Shown in pieces: positions 35,991 to 44,372 of a DNA stretch of 64,000 nucleotides. Position 1 is the stretch's first letter, and each line of letters starts with the position of its first letter. The stretch is from Ulvibacterium marinum (lineage in GTDB: Bacteria; Bacteroidota; Bacteroidia; Flavobacteriales; Flavobacteriaceae), in contig NZ_RBCJ01000002.1 in assembly GCF_003626755.1 (NCBI RefSeq), positions 310,001-374,000 on the forward strand, in the 5' to 3' direction. The notes under the pieces are model-generated. The model did no database searches and had not been told where the DNA came from. It worked only from the letters and a program-made list of their open reading frames with translations. Made by a program: the position numbers and the translations under genes.

Positions 35991-36923
35991 TTGAAATTCC
36001 CCACACCATATTCGCTCAAGCAGGTTGCCACCATTATTGGAAGCAAATATGTAGGGCCTGATGATTTTCCGGTATTGGGCATGAATGAAATTCATGTTGT
36101 ACAACCCGGTGACCTAGTTTTTGTAGACCATCCCAAGTACTATGATAAAGCTTTAAATTGTAAGGCTACGATCGTACTGATCAACAAGGAAGTAGAATGC
36201 CCGGAAGGTAAGGCACTTTTAATTTCAGATGATCCTTTTCGCGATTTCAACTTACTTATTCAGTTTTTTACGACGTTTGAAAAATCTCTGAGCTCCATTT
36301 CACCGACTGCAAAGATTGGGGAGGACACCATAGTACAGCCCAATGTATTCATTGGTAATAATGTAAAGATCGGTAAGGGATGCATTATCCATTCCAATGT
36401 TTCCATATATGACAATTGTGTTATTGGAGATAATGTTATAATACATGCAGGAGCGGTTTTAGGTTCGGATGCATTTTATTATAAGAAAAGACCTGACCGC
36501 TTGGATAAGTTAATATCCTGCGGTAGGGTGGTTCTGGAAGATGATGTGGAAATTGGGGCACTTTGTTCCATTGATAAAGGGGTTACGGGGGATACTACCA
36601 TAAGGAAAGGTACAAAGCTAGACAACCAAGTGCAGGTTGGGCATGATACTGTTATTGGAGAACGGTGCCAAATAGCTTCCCAAACCGGGATAGCAGGGTG
36701 CGTAATTATCGAAGATGAAGTTACCCTTTGGGGGCAGGTAGGTATAAGTAGTGCAGTTACCATTGGAAAAAAAGCAGTGATTATGGGACAATCGGGAGTT
36801 AGTAAATCGTTACCCGGAGGGAGGAACTACTTTGGTACTCCTGTTGATGAGTCTAGGGAAAAGATGAAGCAATTGGTCCACGTGAAACAAATCCCGGACA
36901 TTCTCAAGAAATTAGACGAATAA
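35991..36923 (+). CDS. Second LpxD-like N-acyltransferase
   Basis: 310 residues from the TTG at 35991 (MKFPTPYSLKQVATIIG), with no ATG near the N-terminus. The N-terminal domain and hexapeptide helix (VFIGNNVKIGKGCIIHSNVSIYDN) follow the LpxD plan. A histidine stands at the active position (KLDNQVQVGHDTVIGE). The sequence is quite different from the LpxD encoded at 32157-33173 and is about 28 residues shorter. It may add another acyl chain or act on a different amino sugar. It lies 53 bases after efp and before sucD. Confidence 0.85.
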   Translation: MKFPTPYSLKQVATIIGSKYVGPDDFPVLGMNEIHVVQPGDLVFVDHPKYYDKALNCKATIVLINKEVECPEGKALLISDDPFRDFNLLIQFFTTFEKSLSSISPTAKIGEDTIVQPNVFIGNNVKIGKGCIIHSNVSIYDNCVIGDNVIIHAGAVLGSDAFYYKKRPDRLDKLISCGRVVLEDDVEIGALCSIDKGVTGDTTIRKGTKLDNQVQVGHDTVIGERCQIASQTGIAGCVIIEDEVTLWGQVGISSAVTIGKKAVIMGQSGVSKSLPGGRNYFGTPVDESREKMKQLVHVKQIPDILKKLDE

Positions 36924-36960
36924 TAAACCATTTAACCCTGCAAGTTTAACTACAAACCTA

Positions 36961-36968
36961 TATTTTTG
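36961..36968 (+). promoter_or_regulatory. -7 element of the sucD promoter
   Basis: TATTTTTG matches TAnnTTTG exactly and lies 25 bases before the ATG of sucD. A TTG -33 partner is not evident at the right spacing. Confidence 0.45.
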
Positions 36969-36993
36969 TGCAGCCTAAATTAATTAAGACAAT

Positions 36994-37866
36994 ATGAGTG
37001 TTCTAGTCAACAAAGATTCCAAGATTATAGTTCAAGGCTTCACAGGAAGTGAAGGTACTTTCCATGCCGAACAAATGATAGCATATGGTACCAATGTAGT
37101 TGGAGGTGTAACTCCTGGCAAAGGTGGACAGGAACATTTGGGCAAACCTGTTTTTAATACGGTAGAAGAGGCTGTTGAAAAAGTGGATGCGGACACGACC
37201 ATAATTTTTGTTCCACCTGCTTTTGCAGCTGATGCCATTATGGAAGCAGCTAATGCAGGAATAAAAGTAATCATAACAATTACCGAAGGAATTCCGGTTG
37301 CGGATATGGTCAAGGCCAATAACTACTTAAAAAATAAGGATTGTCGATTGATAGGCCCCAATTGCCCGGGAGTAATTACTCCGGAAGAAGCCAAAGTGGG
37401 AATAATGCCTGGTTTTGTTTTTAAGAAAGGAAAAGTAGGGATCGTATCAAAATCAGGAACCCTAACCTACGAGGCTGCGGATCAAGTGGTTCGTCAAGGA
37501 TTGGGGATTACCACGGCAATAGGAATAGGAGGCGACCCTATAATAGGCACAACTACAAAGGAAGCGGTAGAACTTTTGATAAACGACCCGGAAACGGAAT
37601 GTGTGGTCATGATCGGTGAAATAGGAGGACAGTTGGAAGCTGATGCCGCAAAGTGGTATCAGGAAAGTGGGAGCAAAAAACCTATCATCGGATTTATCGC
37701 CGGAGAGACCGCTCCAGCCGGAAGGACCATGGGGCATGCAGGTGCCATCGTAGGAGGAAGTGACGACACGGCCCAAGCAAAAAAACGTATTATGAAGGAG
37801 TGTGGTATCCATGTGGTCGATTCCCCAGCAGAAATAGGAAAAAAAGTAAAGCAAGTAATGGCTTAA
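36994..37866 (+). CDS. sucD: Succinyl-CoA synthetase, alpha subunit
   Basis: 290 residues, normal length. The CoA-binding Rossmann motif (VQGFTGSEGTFHAEQMI) is at the N-terminus and the phosphohistidine lies in TMGHAGAIVGGSDDTA (about residue 246). GGDPIIGTTTKEAVELL is the family signature. It forms the alpha half of the TCA-cycle enzyme that makes ATP or GTP from succinyl-CoA. The beta subunit gene (sucC) is not in this window, so the two genes are unlinked here. A terminator follows at 37908-37939. Confidence 0.97.
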   Translation: MSVLVNKDSKIIVQGFTGSEGTFHAEQMIAYGTNVVGGVTPGKGGQEHLGKPVFNTVEEAVEKVDADTTIIFVPPAFAADAIMEAANAGIKVIITITEGIPVADMVKANNYLKNKDCRLIGPNCPGVITPEEAKVGIMPGFVFKKGKVGIVSKSGTLTYEAADQVVRQGLGITTAIGIGGDPIIGTTTKEAVELLINDPETECVVMIGEIGGQLEADAAKWYQESGSKKPIIGFIAGETAPAGRTMGHAGAIVGGSDDTAQAKKRIMKECGIHVVDSPAEIGKKVKQVMA

Positions 37867-37907
37867 ACCCCTTTTCCAAAAAATCTATAAATCGGTGTTA
37901 AGATAAG

Positions 37908-37939
37908 TCCCGCTATTATGGTATGAGCGGGATTTTTTT
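37908..37939 (+). terminator. Intrinsic terminator after sucD
   Basis: A 7-bp stem (TCCCGCT with AGCGGGA) with an 11-base loop is followed by seven Ts. It lies 41 bases after the sucD stop and before the fabG promoter. Confidence 0.8.
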
Positions 37940-37961
37940 CATCTTTATATGAAACATGCCT

Positions 37962-37969
37962 TATATTTG
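37962..37969 (+). promoter_or_regulatory. -7 element of the fabG promoter
   Basis: TATATTTG is an exact TAnnTTTG match, 28 bases before the fabG ATG. No TTG -33 element is seen in the T-rich stretch upstream. Confidence 0.45.
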
Positions 37970-37997
37970 AAGAACATCGCAACAAACAAGAGATAGG

Positions 37998-38744
37998 ATG
38001 AAACTTTTAGAAGGAAAGAATGTAATTATCACAGGTGCAAGTAGAGGTATCGGCACGGGTATAGCACGAGTATTTGCGGAGCATGGGGCCAATGTAGCAT
38101 TTACCTATAGTTCTAGTGAGGCACCTGCCTTGGCGTTGGAAAAGGAATTAACAGAAAAGGGCGTAAAAGCCAAAGCATATAAGAGCAATGCGGCAAGTTT
38201 TCAGGAGTCCGAAGCTTTGGTCGCCCAAGTTTTGGAAGATTTTGGTGGAATAGATGTTTTAATTAACAATGCAGGAATTACCAAAGATAATCTTCTGATG
38301 CGCATGGGAGAGGCGGATTTTGATGACGTTATCGAAATCAACCTGAAGTCGGTATTCAATATGACAAAAGCCGTGCAACGGACCCTTTTGAAACAACGAA
38401 AGGGATCCATAATAAATATGAGCAGCGTAGTCGGTGTAAAGGGAAATGCCGGTCAGGCCAATTATGCGGCCTCAAAAGCAGGGATAATCGGATTTACCAA
38501 ATCCATTGCCTTGGAACTAGGTTCAAGAAATATTCGTTGCAATGCCATTGCTCCAGGGTTCATAGAAACGGAGATGACAGAAAAGCTGGACGAAAAAGTA
38601 GTGCAAAGTTGGAGAGAGGGTATTCCATTGAAAAGAGGGGGGACTCCAGAGGATATTGCCAATGCCTGTCTTTTCCTGGCCTCAGATATGTCTTCTTACA
38701 TTACCGGACATGTCCTTAACGTAAATGGCGGAATGATGACCTAA
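37998..38744 (+). CDS. fabG: 3-oxoacyl-[acyl-carrier-protein] reductase
   Basis: 248 residues of the short-chain dehydrogenase family. The cofactor motif is TGASRGIGTGIA, then NNAGITKDN. The catalytic triad is in NMSSVVG (Ser) and ANYAASKAG (YxxxK). The ITGHVLNVNGGM tail is characteristic of FabG. It reduces beta-ketoacyl-ACP in fatty-acid elongation. It is separated from sucD by a terminator, so it is a new unit; the VWA gene follows after 54 bases. Confidence 0.93.
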   Translation: MKLLEGKNVIITGASRGIGTGIARVFAEHGANVAFTYSSSEAPALALEKELTEKGVKAKAYKSNAASFQESEALVAQVLEDFGGIDVLINNAGITKDNLLMRMGEADFDDVIEINLKSVFNMTKAVQRTLLKQRKGSIINMSSVVGVKGNAGQANYAASKAGIIGFTKSIALELGSRNIRCNAIAPGFIETEMTEKLDEKVVQSWREGIPLKRGGTPEDIANACLFLASDMSSYITGHVLNVNGGMMT

Positions 38745-38798
38745 AGTGTAAATAACCTTGCTTTTTACATTTCGCCCTTAACACTTATCCTTAATTTT

Positions 38799-40832
38799 AT
38801 GGATGCCCAAACAGTACTCTTACTAATAGCTGCCGATATATTGGCATTGGGAGTTGTACTGTTTCAGTATCGCTATAAATTTAAGGGAAATAATGGCCTA
38901 GATCTTTTATTAGCCTCACTAAGGTTCATTGCATTATTTGGCCTCTTAATACTACTCATAAACCCAAAGTTTACCAAGGAGGAATATAGTCTTGAAAAGA
39001 CGGATCTCGTCTTATTGACCGATAACTCGATGTCCATTCAAGCTTCGGCCGATACTTTGGTATCCATAGTGAAAACCATTACCCAAAATGAAGGGATTTT
39101 GGAAAGGTTTCAGGTAAAACCCTATAATTTTGGCAGTTCATTGACAAATTCGGATTCACTGACCTTTACCGAAACACAAACGGATATTGGTAAGGCCATT
39201 TCTTCTTTGAAGGATATTTATAACGGTGCTGACAGAAATATGGCCATACTTTTGGCCACAGATGGTAACCAGACGAAAGGAGAGGATTATAGTTTTATCC
39301 TCGAAAAAGAAAAAGTACCCATTTACCCTATTGTCATAGGGGATACTACACGATATGAGGATTTAAGGATCGAACAAGTAAATGCAAATACCTTCGCTTT
39401 TTTAAAGAACAAATATCCCATAGAGCTTTATCTGACCTATGAAGGTCCCAAAAGTGTAGAATCAACTTTGAAAGTTACCGTAAATGGGAAAACAGTCCAT
39501 ACGGAAAATGTTGCGTTCAATCCATTGGACAACACAAAGACCATAACCGTTTTGCTTACCGCCGAGACCGTGGGTGCCAAAACGATAGAGATTGGAATAA
39601 ATCCCCTGGAAAACGAAAGGAATAAAGTCAATAACATAAAAAGCCTCGGAATAGAGGTTATAGACGAAAAAACGAATGTAACCATTATTACTGCCAAGGC
39701 CCATCCGGATATGGGCACCTTAAAGAAAGCCATTGAAAGTAACGAGCAACGTTCCGTTTCAATTAAAAAGCCTCAAGTGCCGATCAATGAATTGGAGAAT
39801 ACCGATGTATTTATCATATATGAGCCTAACCGTTCCTTCCTTCCCATATATAGATATATACAACAACGAAAAATAAATTATTTTACAATTTGTGGCGCAA
39901 ATACAGATTGGAACTTCCTAAACGAAATACAGAATAACTATTCAAAAGATGCCTATGGCGAAACGGAGGAGATACTTCCAATTTTAAACAAGGGTTTTGG
40001 TCTTTTTGATATCTCGGGATTTGTAATAGATAATCTACCTCCTTTGGAGGGCGAATTGGGAGAAATACTGATTAGTGCTCCCCATGAAATTATATTGGGA
40101 CAAAGTATTAAAGGAGTGGAGTTGAGTGAACCCTTGTTGGCCGTAGTGTTTAAGGACCAAACCAAAGAAGTGGTACTCTTTGGCGAAAATCTATGGAAGT
40201 GGCGTATGCAGAGCTATCGGGACAATAAGGATTTCAAAAACTTCGATGGGCTTATTGGTAAAATCATCTTATATCTTTCATCGAATACTTCCAAAAATCG
40301 ATTGAACGTCGATTATGATTTAATATACCAAGGGAGCGATGGCGCCAGTATATCGGCCAGATATTTTGATGAGGCCTTTGAATTGGACCGGAATGCCAGT
40401 TTAATCCTAAAAATTAAAGGGAAGGAAAACAACTTCGTAAAGGAAATTCCAATGTTGCTAAAGGATAGTTTTTATCAGGCAGATTTAGGTGACCTTCCTT
40501 CCGGAGATTATGCATTTACCGTATTGGTAACCGATGAGAACCTTTCTTCCTCAGGAACCTTTACCATACTGGATTTCAATGTTGAACAGCAATTTCTTTC
40601 CAGTGACCATAAAAAACTAAATCGGTTGGCCATGGATAGCAAGGGTAAGTTGTTTTTCCCCTCCAATTCGGACTCTTTGGTTCAAGAACTTATGGAAGAC
40701 CCGCGTTTTTCTCCAGTACAAAAGAGCAAGGAAAATGTTGTATCTTTGATAGATTTTAGGATACTCCTAATGATAATAGTTGCTGCACTTTCTGTGGAAT
40801 GGTTTATCAGAAAATATAACGGATTAATTTAA
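38799..40832 (+). CDS. VWA-type large membrane-anchored protein
   Basis: 677 residues. Two membrane segments lie at the N-terminus (about 5-22 and 35-55) and one at the C-terminus (about 645-668). The middle is extracytoplasmic. Directly after the second segment comes a von Willebrand A domain whose MIDAS motif reads TDNSMSIQ (DxSxS), with ATDGNQTKG further on. A long beta-rich region follows. The layout resembles Bacteroidota BatA/aerotolerance-like membrane proteins. I do not know a specific function. Twelve bases before the prohibitin-like gene, probably co-transcribed. Confidence 0.78.
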   Translation: MDAQTVLLLIAADILALGVVLFQYRYKFKGNNGLDLLLASLRFIALFGLLILLINPKFTKEEYSLEKTDLVLLTDNSMSIQASADTLVSIVKTITQNEGILERFQVKPYNFGSSLTNSDSLTFTETQTDIGKAISSLKDIYNGADRNMAILLATDGNQTKGEDYSFILEKEKVPIYPIVIGDTTRYEDLRIEQVNANTFAFLKNKYPIELYLTYEGPKSVESTLKVTVNGKTVHTENVAFNPLDNTKTITVLLTAETVGAKTIEIGINPLENERNKVNNIKSLGIEVIDEKTNVTIITAKAHPDMGTLKKAIESNEQRSVSIKKPQVPINELENTDVFIIYEPNRSFLPIYRYIQQRKINYFTICGANTDWNFLNEIQNNYSKDAYGETEEILPILNKGFGLFDISGFVIDNLPPLEGELGEILISAPHEIILGQSIKGVELSEPLLAVVFKDQTKEVVLFGENLWKWRMQSYRDNKDFKNFDGLIGKIILYLSSNTSKNRLNVDYDLIYQGSDGASISARYFDEAFELDRNASLILKIKGKENNFVKEIPMLLKDSFYQADLGDLPSGDYAFTVLVTDENLSSSGTFTILDFNVEQQFLSSDHKKLNRLAMDSKGKLFFPSNSDSLVQELMEDPRFSPVQKSKENVVSLIDFRILLMIIVAALSVEWFIRKYNGLI

Positions 40833-40843
40833 CACAAATAGCT

Positions 40844-41659
40844 ATGGATAAATTACCAAAAATAGCCTTGCCGGCCATTTTCATTTCAATAGTACTTATA
40901 ATTCTAATTACAAAATCTGCAATCACCATTGGATCCGGTGAAGCTGGGGTGCTCTATAAAACATTTGGCGGCGGTGTAGTTACGGATGGGCCTCCTTTAG
41001 GTGAAGGTTTTCATATTGTGGCTCCTTGGAACAAAGTCTATATTTATGAAGTACGACAGCAAGAGGTGTTCGAAAAAATGCAAGTATTATCCTCAAATGG
41101 ATTGGAAATTAAACTGGATGCTTCCGCCTGGTTTGAGCCAAAACGGGAATCTTTGGGCAAGCTGCACCAAGAAAAAGGGGAAGCCTATGTTCAAAGGGTA
41201 TTACTGCCGACCATCCGGTCAGCGGCACGAAGTGTGGTAGGCAGATATACTCCGGAACAATTGTATTCCAGTAAGAGGGACGCCATACAGGCCGAAATTT
41301 ATGAAGAAACCAAAAAGATTGTGGATGGGCAGTACATTCAACTCAATGAGATTTTAGTTCGTGATGTTACTTTACCGGCTACTATTAAGGAAGCCATAGA
41401 GCGTAAGCTGAAACAAGAACAAGAATCCTTGGAGTATGAGTTTAGGTTGGTAACCGCCCAAAAAGAAGCGGAAAAAGTTCGTATTGAGGCGCAGGGGAAG
41501 GCGGATGCCAATAAGATTTTAAGTGCATCATTGACCGATAAGATACTACAGGACAAAGGAATCGATGCTACCTTGGAACTCTCAAAATCACCAAATTCCA
41601 AAGTGGTAGTGGTCGGTTCTAGTGGTGATGGTCTACCTTTAATACTAGGCAATAATTAG
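40844..41659 (+). CDS. Prohibitin/SPFH-domain protein
   Basis: 271 residues. One N-terminal transmembrane helix (IALPAIFISIVLIILI) is followed by an SPFH/Band 7 domain (GSGEAGVLYKTFGGG, GLEIKLDASAWFE, VVGRYTPEQLYSSKRDAIQA). A coiled-coil region follows (KEAIERKLKQEQESLEYEF, VTAQKEAEKVRIEAQGKAD), typical of prohibitins. Such proteins form ring assemblies in the membrane and scaffold proteases or lipid domains. Just downstream of the VWA gene. Confidence 0.92.
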   Translation: MDKLPKIALPAIFISIVLIILITKSAITIGSGEAGVLYKTFGGGVVTDGPPLGEGFHIVAPWNKVYIYEVRQQEVFEKMQVLSSNGLEIKLDASAWFEPKRESLGKLHQEKGEAYVQRVLLPTIRSAARSVVGRYTPEQLYSSKRDAIQAEIYEETKKIVDGQYIQLNEILVRDVTLPATIKEAIERKLKQEQESLEYEFRLVTAQKEAEKVRIEAQGKADANKILSASLTDKILQDKGIDATLELSKSPNSKVVVVGSSGDGLPLILGNN

Positions 41660-41679
41660 TATGCTGTATCGTATATAAA

Positions 41680-41704
41680 CCTTTAAACTTAACCTGTTTA
41701 AAGG
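41680..41704. other. Perfect 9-bp inverted repeat after the prohibitin-like gene
   Basis: CCTTTAAAC and GTTTAAAGG are exact inverted copies around a 7-base loop. It has no T tract on the plus strand, so it could be a weak or factor-dependent terminator for the upstream gene or a protein-binding site ahead of the his leader. The role is not clear. Confidence 0.45.
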
Positions 41705-41786
41705 CGCAGTGTGTTATGATTTATAATACGATTATGCGATTTAAATTTTTGTCGAATCAAAATAAGTTTTATTTTTACGCTTTGAA

Positions 41787-41840
41787 ATGAGAAATACTGC
41801 TACACATCACCATTTTTATACTTGCTCTCAGGCGAGGTAG
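41787..41840 (+). CDS. hisL: Histidine operon leader peptide (attenuator)
   Basis: A 17-codon open frame: ATG at 41787, stop TAG at 41838-41840. The product is MRNTATHHHFYTCSQAR, with three consecutive His codons (CAT CAC CAT at 41805-41813). Right after them the RNA can form a small hairpin (CTTGC with GCGAG, 41821-41836), a candidate pause site. A strong terminator follows at 41873-41902, and hisG starts 53 bases beyond it. Consecutive codons for the regulated amino acid before a terminator are the classic signature of attenuation: low charged tRNA-His stalls the ribosome and permits read-through. Confidence 0.85.
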   Translation: MRNTATHHHFYTCSQAR

Positions 41841-41872
41841 AAATGTATTGTAGTTATGTTACAAAATATTTG

Positions 41873-41902
41873 AACCCGTTTGAGAAATCAAGCGGGTTTT
41901 TT
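41873..41902 (+). terminator. Attenuator terminator of the his operon
   Basis: An 11-bp stem (AACCCGTTTGA with TCAAGCGGGTT, one G-U pair) closes a GAAA tetraloop and runs into six Ts. It lies between the leader peptide and hisG and should end transcription when histidine is abundant. I could not identify the competing antiterminator pairing by eye. Confidence 0.85.
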
Positions 41903-41955
41903 GGTTAAATCAGTTTATAGTTTCCACTTAAGGGAAACAACAATACATTATACTA

Positions 41956-42813
41956 ATGACAAACATTCGAATAGCCATACAAAAAAGCGGTCGCCTTAAC
42001 GAGGATTCGCTCAAAATATTAAAGGATTGCGGTATTTCCATTAATAATGGAAAAGATCAACTGAAAGCTTCGGCCCGTAATTTTCCATTGGAGGTCTTTT
42101 ATCTAAGAAATGGCGACATCCCCCAGTATCTAAGGGACGGTGTAGTGGATACCGCCATTATTGGTGAAAATGTACTGGTGGAAAAAGGAAAGGACATCGG
42201 ATGGACGGAAAAGCTTGGATTTTCAAAGTGTAGGGTATCCTTGGCCGTTCCCAAGACAATGAAATACAGCACCGCTAAGGACTTTGAAGGGAAGCGTATA
42301 GCAACATCTTATCCCAATACTGTCAATGATTATTTAAAGAAAAAAGGCGTAAAAGCTGATTTACACATTATAAATGGCTCGGTGGAAATAGCTCCCAATA
42401 TAGGTTTAGCGGATGGTATTTGCGATATTGTTTCTAGCGGGAGTACCCTGTTCAAAAATAATCTGGAGGAGGTAGAGGTGATTCTTAAGAGTGAAGCGGT
42501 TTTGGCCGTTTCGCCAAAGATTTCAGAGGAACGTCAGGAAATTTTAAAGAAACTACAGTTTAGGATTCAATCCGTTCTACAGGCTCGACAATCCAAATAC
42601 ATATTATTAAATGCCCCAAATGATAAGCTTGACGCTATTATTGAACTGCTACCGGGGATGAGAAGTCCAACGGTTTTGCCTTTGGCGGAAGAAGGTTGGA
42701 GTTCCGTTCATACGGTACTTAACCAGGACAAATTTTGGGAGGTAATCGATGAATTGAAACAAGCCGGAGCAGAAGGTATTTTGGTATGCCCCATAGAAAA
42801 AATGGTGCTTTAA
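41956..42813 (+). CDS. hisG: ATP phosphoribosyltransferase (long form)
   Basis: 285 residues, the long HisG form with a C-terminal ACT-like regulatory domain (about 215-285, LDAIIELLPGMRSPTVLP). The catalytic part contains GVVDTAIIGENV and VEIAPNIGLADGICDIVSSG. It condenses ATP and PRPP in the first step of histidine synthesis and is normally inhibited by histidine. The first structural gene after the attenuator; its stop overlaps the hisD start by one base. Confidence 0.96.
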   Translation: MTNIRIAIQKSGRLNEDSLKILKDCGISINNGKDQLKASARNFPLEVFYLRNGDIPQYLRDGVVDTAIIGENVLVEKGKDIGWTEKLGFSKCRVSLAVPKTMKYSTAKDFEGKRIATSYPNTVNDYLKKKGVKADLHIINGSVEIAPNIGLADGICDIVSSGSTLFKNNLEEVEVILKSEAVLAVSPKISEERQEILKKLQFRIQSVLQARQSKYILLNAPNDKLDAIIELLPGMRSPTVLPLAEEGWSSVHTVLNQDKFWEVIDELKQAGAEGILVCPIEKMVL

Positions 42814-44117
42814 TGAAAAAAATATATAATCCAAAGCGAGAAGATTGGAAGTCTATTTTAAAAAGGCCTACCCAGACCGTATCCGATATTGAAGATATGG
42901 TGGGGGACATTTTTAAAATAGTTGAACAAGAGGGCGATGCAGCAATAAAGCGATACACCCAGAAATTCGACGGTGTCTCTTCGAATGGTATGAAGGTATC
43001 TTCCCAAGAAATAGAAAATGCCCAAAATTTGATTACAAAAGAACTAAAGAACGCCATACAGCTTGCCAAGAAGAATATTGAAAAGTTTCACCGAGCACAG
43101 AAAACGGATCGGGTTACCGTGGAAACCATGAACGGAGTACAATGTTGGCAGGAAAAACGTCCTATCCAAAGGGTAGGACTCTATATTCCTGGAGGGACAG
43201 CACCTTTGTTTTCAACAATTTTAATGTTGGCAGTGCCGGCATCCATTGCCGGCTGTAATGAAATTGTACTCTGCTCTCCGCCTAATCAAGAAGGAAAAAC
43301 ACATCCTGCTATCTTGTATACGGCTGGTTTATGCGGAGTGACGCAAATTTTTAAGGTAGGGGGCATCCAGGCCATTGCTGGAATGACTTTTGGCACCGAA
43401 ACTATCCCAAAAGTATACAAGGTATTTGGACCAGGTAACCAATATGTCACCGTGGCCAAACAAATAGCCACCAAATATGGAATTGCTATAGATATGCCTG
43501 CTGGGCCGAGCGAATTGTTGGTGGCCGCGGACGATACCGCTAATGCAGCTTTTGTGGCTTCGGATCTTTTAAGTCAGGCAGAACATGGTGTTGATAGTCA
43601 GGTGATTTTGGTTTCCACTTCAAAGGCGATGATCGATAAGGTGGAGAAGGAAATAGAAAAACAATTGGAAGATCTACCAAGAAAGGAAATTGCAAGTAAG
43701 GCCATCGAAAATAGCAAATTAATAGGTTTGGAAAATGATGAGACCGCAATAGAATTTATTAATGAATATGGTCCTGAGCACTATATTATTTGTGTTGCGA
43801 ATGAAGATTTCTATGTAAAGAATACGATGAATGCCGGATCGGTTTTTATTGGCAACTATACGCCTGAAAGTGCTGGAGACTATGCTTCGGGAACCAATCA
43901 TACCTTACCGACCAATGGTTATGCCAAACAGTATAGTGGGGTAAATTTGGACAGTTTTATGAAGAGTATGACCTTTCAGAAAATAACTAAGGAAGGCATC
44001 AAAAATATTGGTAATGCTGTTGAGCTTATGGCGGAAGCCGAAGGTCTGGAAGCCCATAAAAAGGCAATGACATTGCGTTTAAGAAGTATAGACCAAAATG
44101 AGTCCGACTTTGAATAA
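42813..44117 (+). CDS. hisD: Histidinol dehydrogenase
   Basis: 434 residues from the ATG at 42813 (TAATG overlap with hisG). An in-frame longer reading adds nine residues inside hisG and is not favoured. Motifs include YIPGGTAPLFSTILM, KVFGPGNQYVTVAK, DMPAGPSELLVAAD, LLSQAEHG (zinc ligands) and GPEHYII (Glu-His). It performs the last two oxidations from histidinol to histidine. A 255-base spacer with strong inverted repeats separates it from hisC. Confidence 0.96.
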   Translation: MKKIYNPKREDWKSILKRPTQTVSDIEDMVGDIFKIVEQEGDAAIKRYTQKFDGVSSNGMKVSSQEIENAQNLITKELKNAIQLAKKNIEKFHRAQKTDRVTVETMNGVQCWQEKRPIQRVGLYIPGGTAPLFSTILMLAVPASIAGCNEIVLCSPPNQEGKTHPAILYTAGLCGVTQIFKVGGIQAIAGMTFGTETIPKVYKVFGPGNQYVTVAKQIATKYGIAIDMPAGPSELLVAADDTANAAFVASDLLSQAEHGVDSQVILVSTSKAMIDKVEKEIEKQLEDLPRKEIASKAIENSKLIGLENDETAIEFINEYGPEHYIICVANEDFYVKNTMNAGSVFIGNYTPESAGDYASGTNHTLPTNGYAKQYSGVNLDSFMKSMTFQKITKEGIKNIGNAVELMAEAEGLEAHKKAMTLRLRSIDQNESDFE

Positions 44118-44203
44118 AAAATGAAACTAAGCACTCCTACTTTTTAAGGAGTCATACCCTCCTGGCATAGGCAGGGGTTTGAACTAAAAATGAGATTAAC
44201 ATA

Positions 44204-44272
44204 GGTTATTTGGTTATTGAGTTTTTAGGTTATTTTGACGGAGTGCAACAATAACTTAATAACCAAGTAATC
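44204..44272 (+). repeat. 20-bp inverted repeat in the hisD-hisC spacer
   Basis: The arms 44204-44223 and 44253-44272 match at 17 of 20 positions, and all three mismatches are G-U pairs in the plus-strand RNA, so the transcript can form an uninterrupted 20-bp helix with a 29-base loop. No gene is present in the spacer. It resembles a short imperfect palindromic intergenic element rather than a terminator, as no T tract follows. Confidence 0.65.
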
Positions 44273-44333
44273 CAACAACTTTTGAAAACTGAGTTGCTAT
44301 TGGAAACCGAAAGTTTTGACTAATAGTACATTG

Positions 44334-44348
44334 CCTGCCGAAGGCAGG
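44334..44348. repeat. Short GC-rich hairpin CCTGCC-GAA-GGCAGG
   Basis: A perfect 6-bp inverted repeat with a 3-base loop, 25 bases before the hisC start. Its sequence resembles a common interspersed palindrome in bacterial spacers. A partly related CCTGGCATAGGCAGG lies at 44161-44175. Confidence 0.5.
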
Positions 44349-44372
44349 ATTTCAAAATAATGATAGTTACCC

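Noticed and set aside
41873-41902. Ordinary terminator of the prohibitin-like gene
   Set aside because: It lies more than 200 bases from that gene, after a His-rich leader frame and right before hisG. Attenuator is the better reading.
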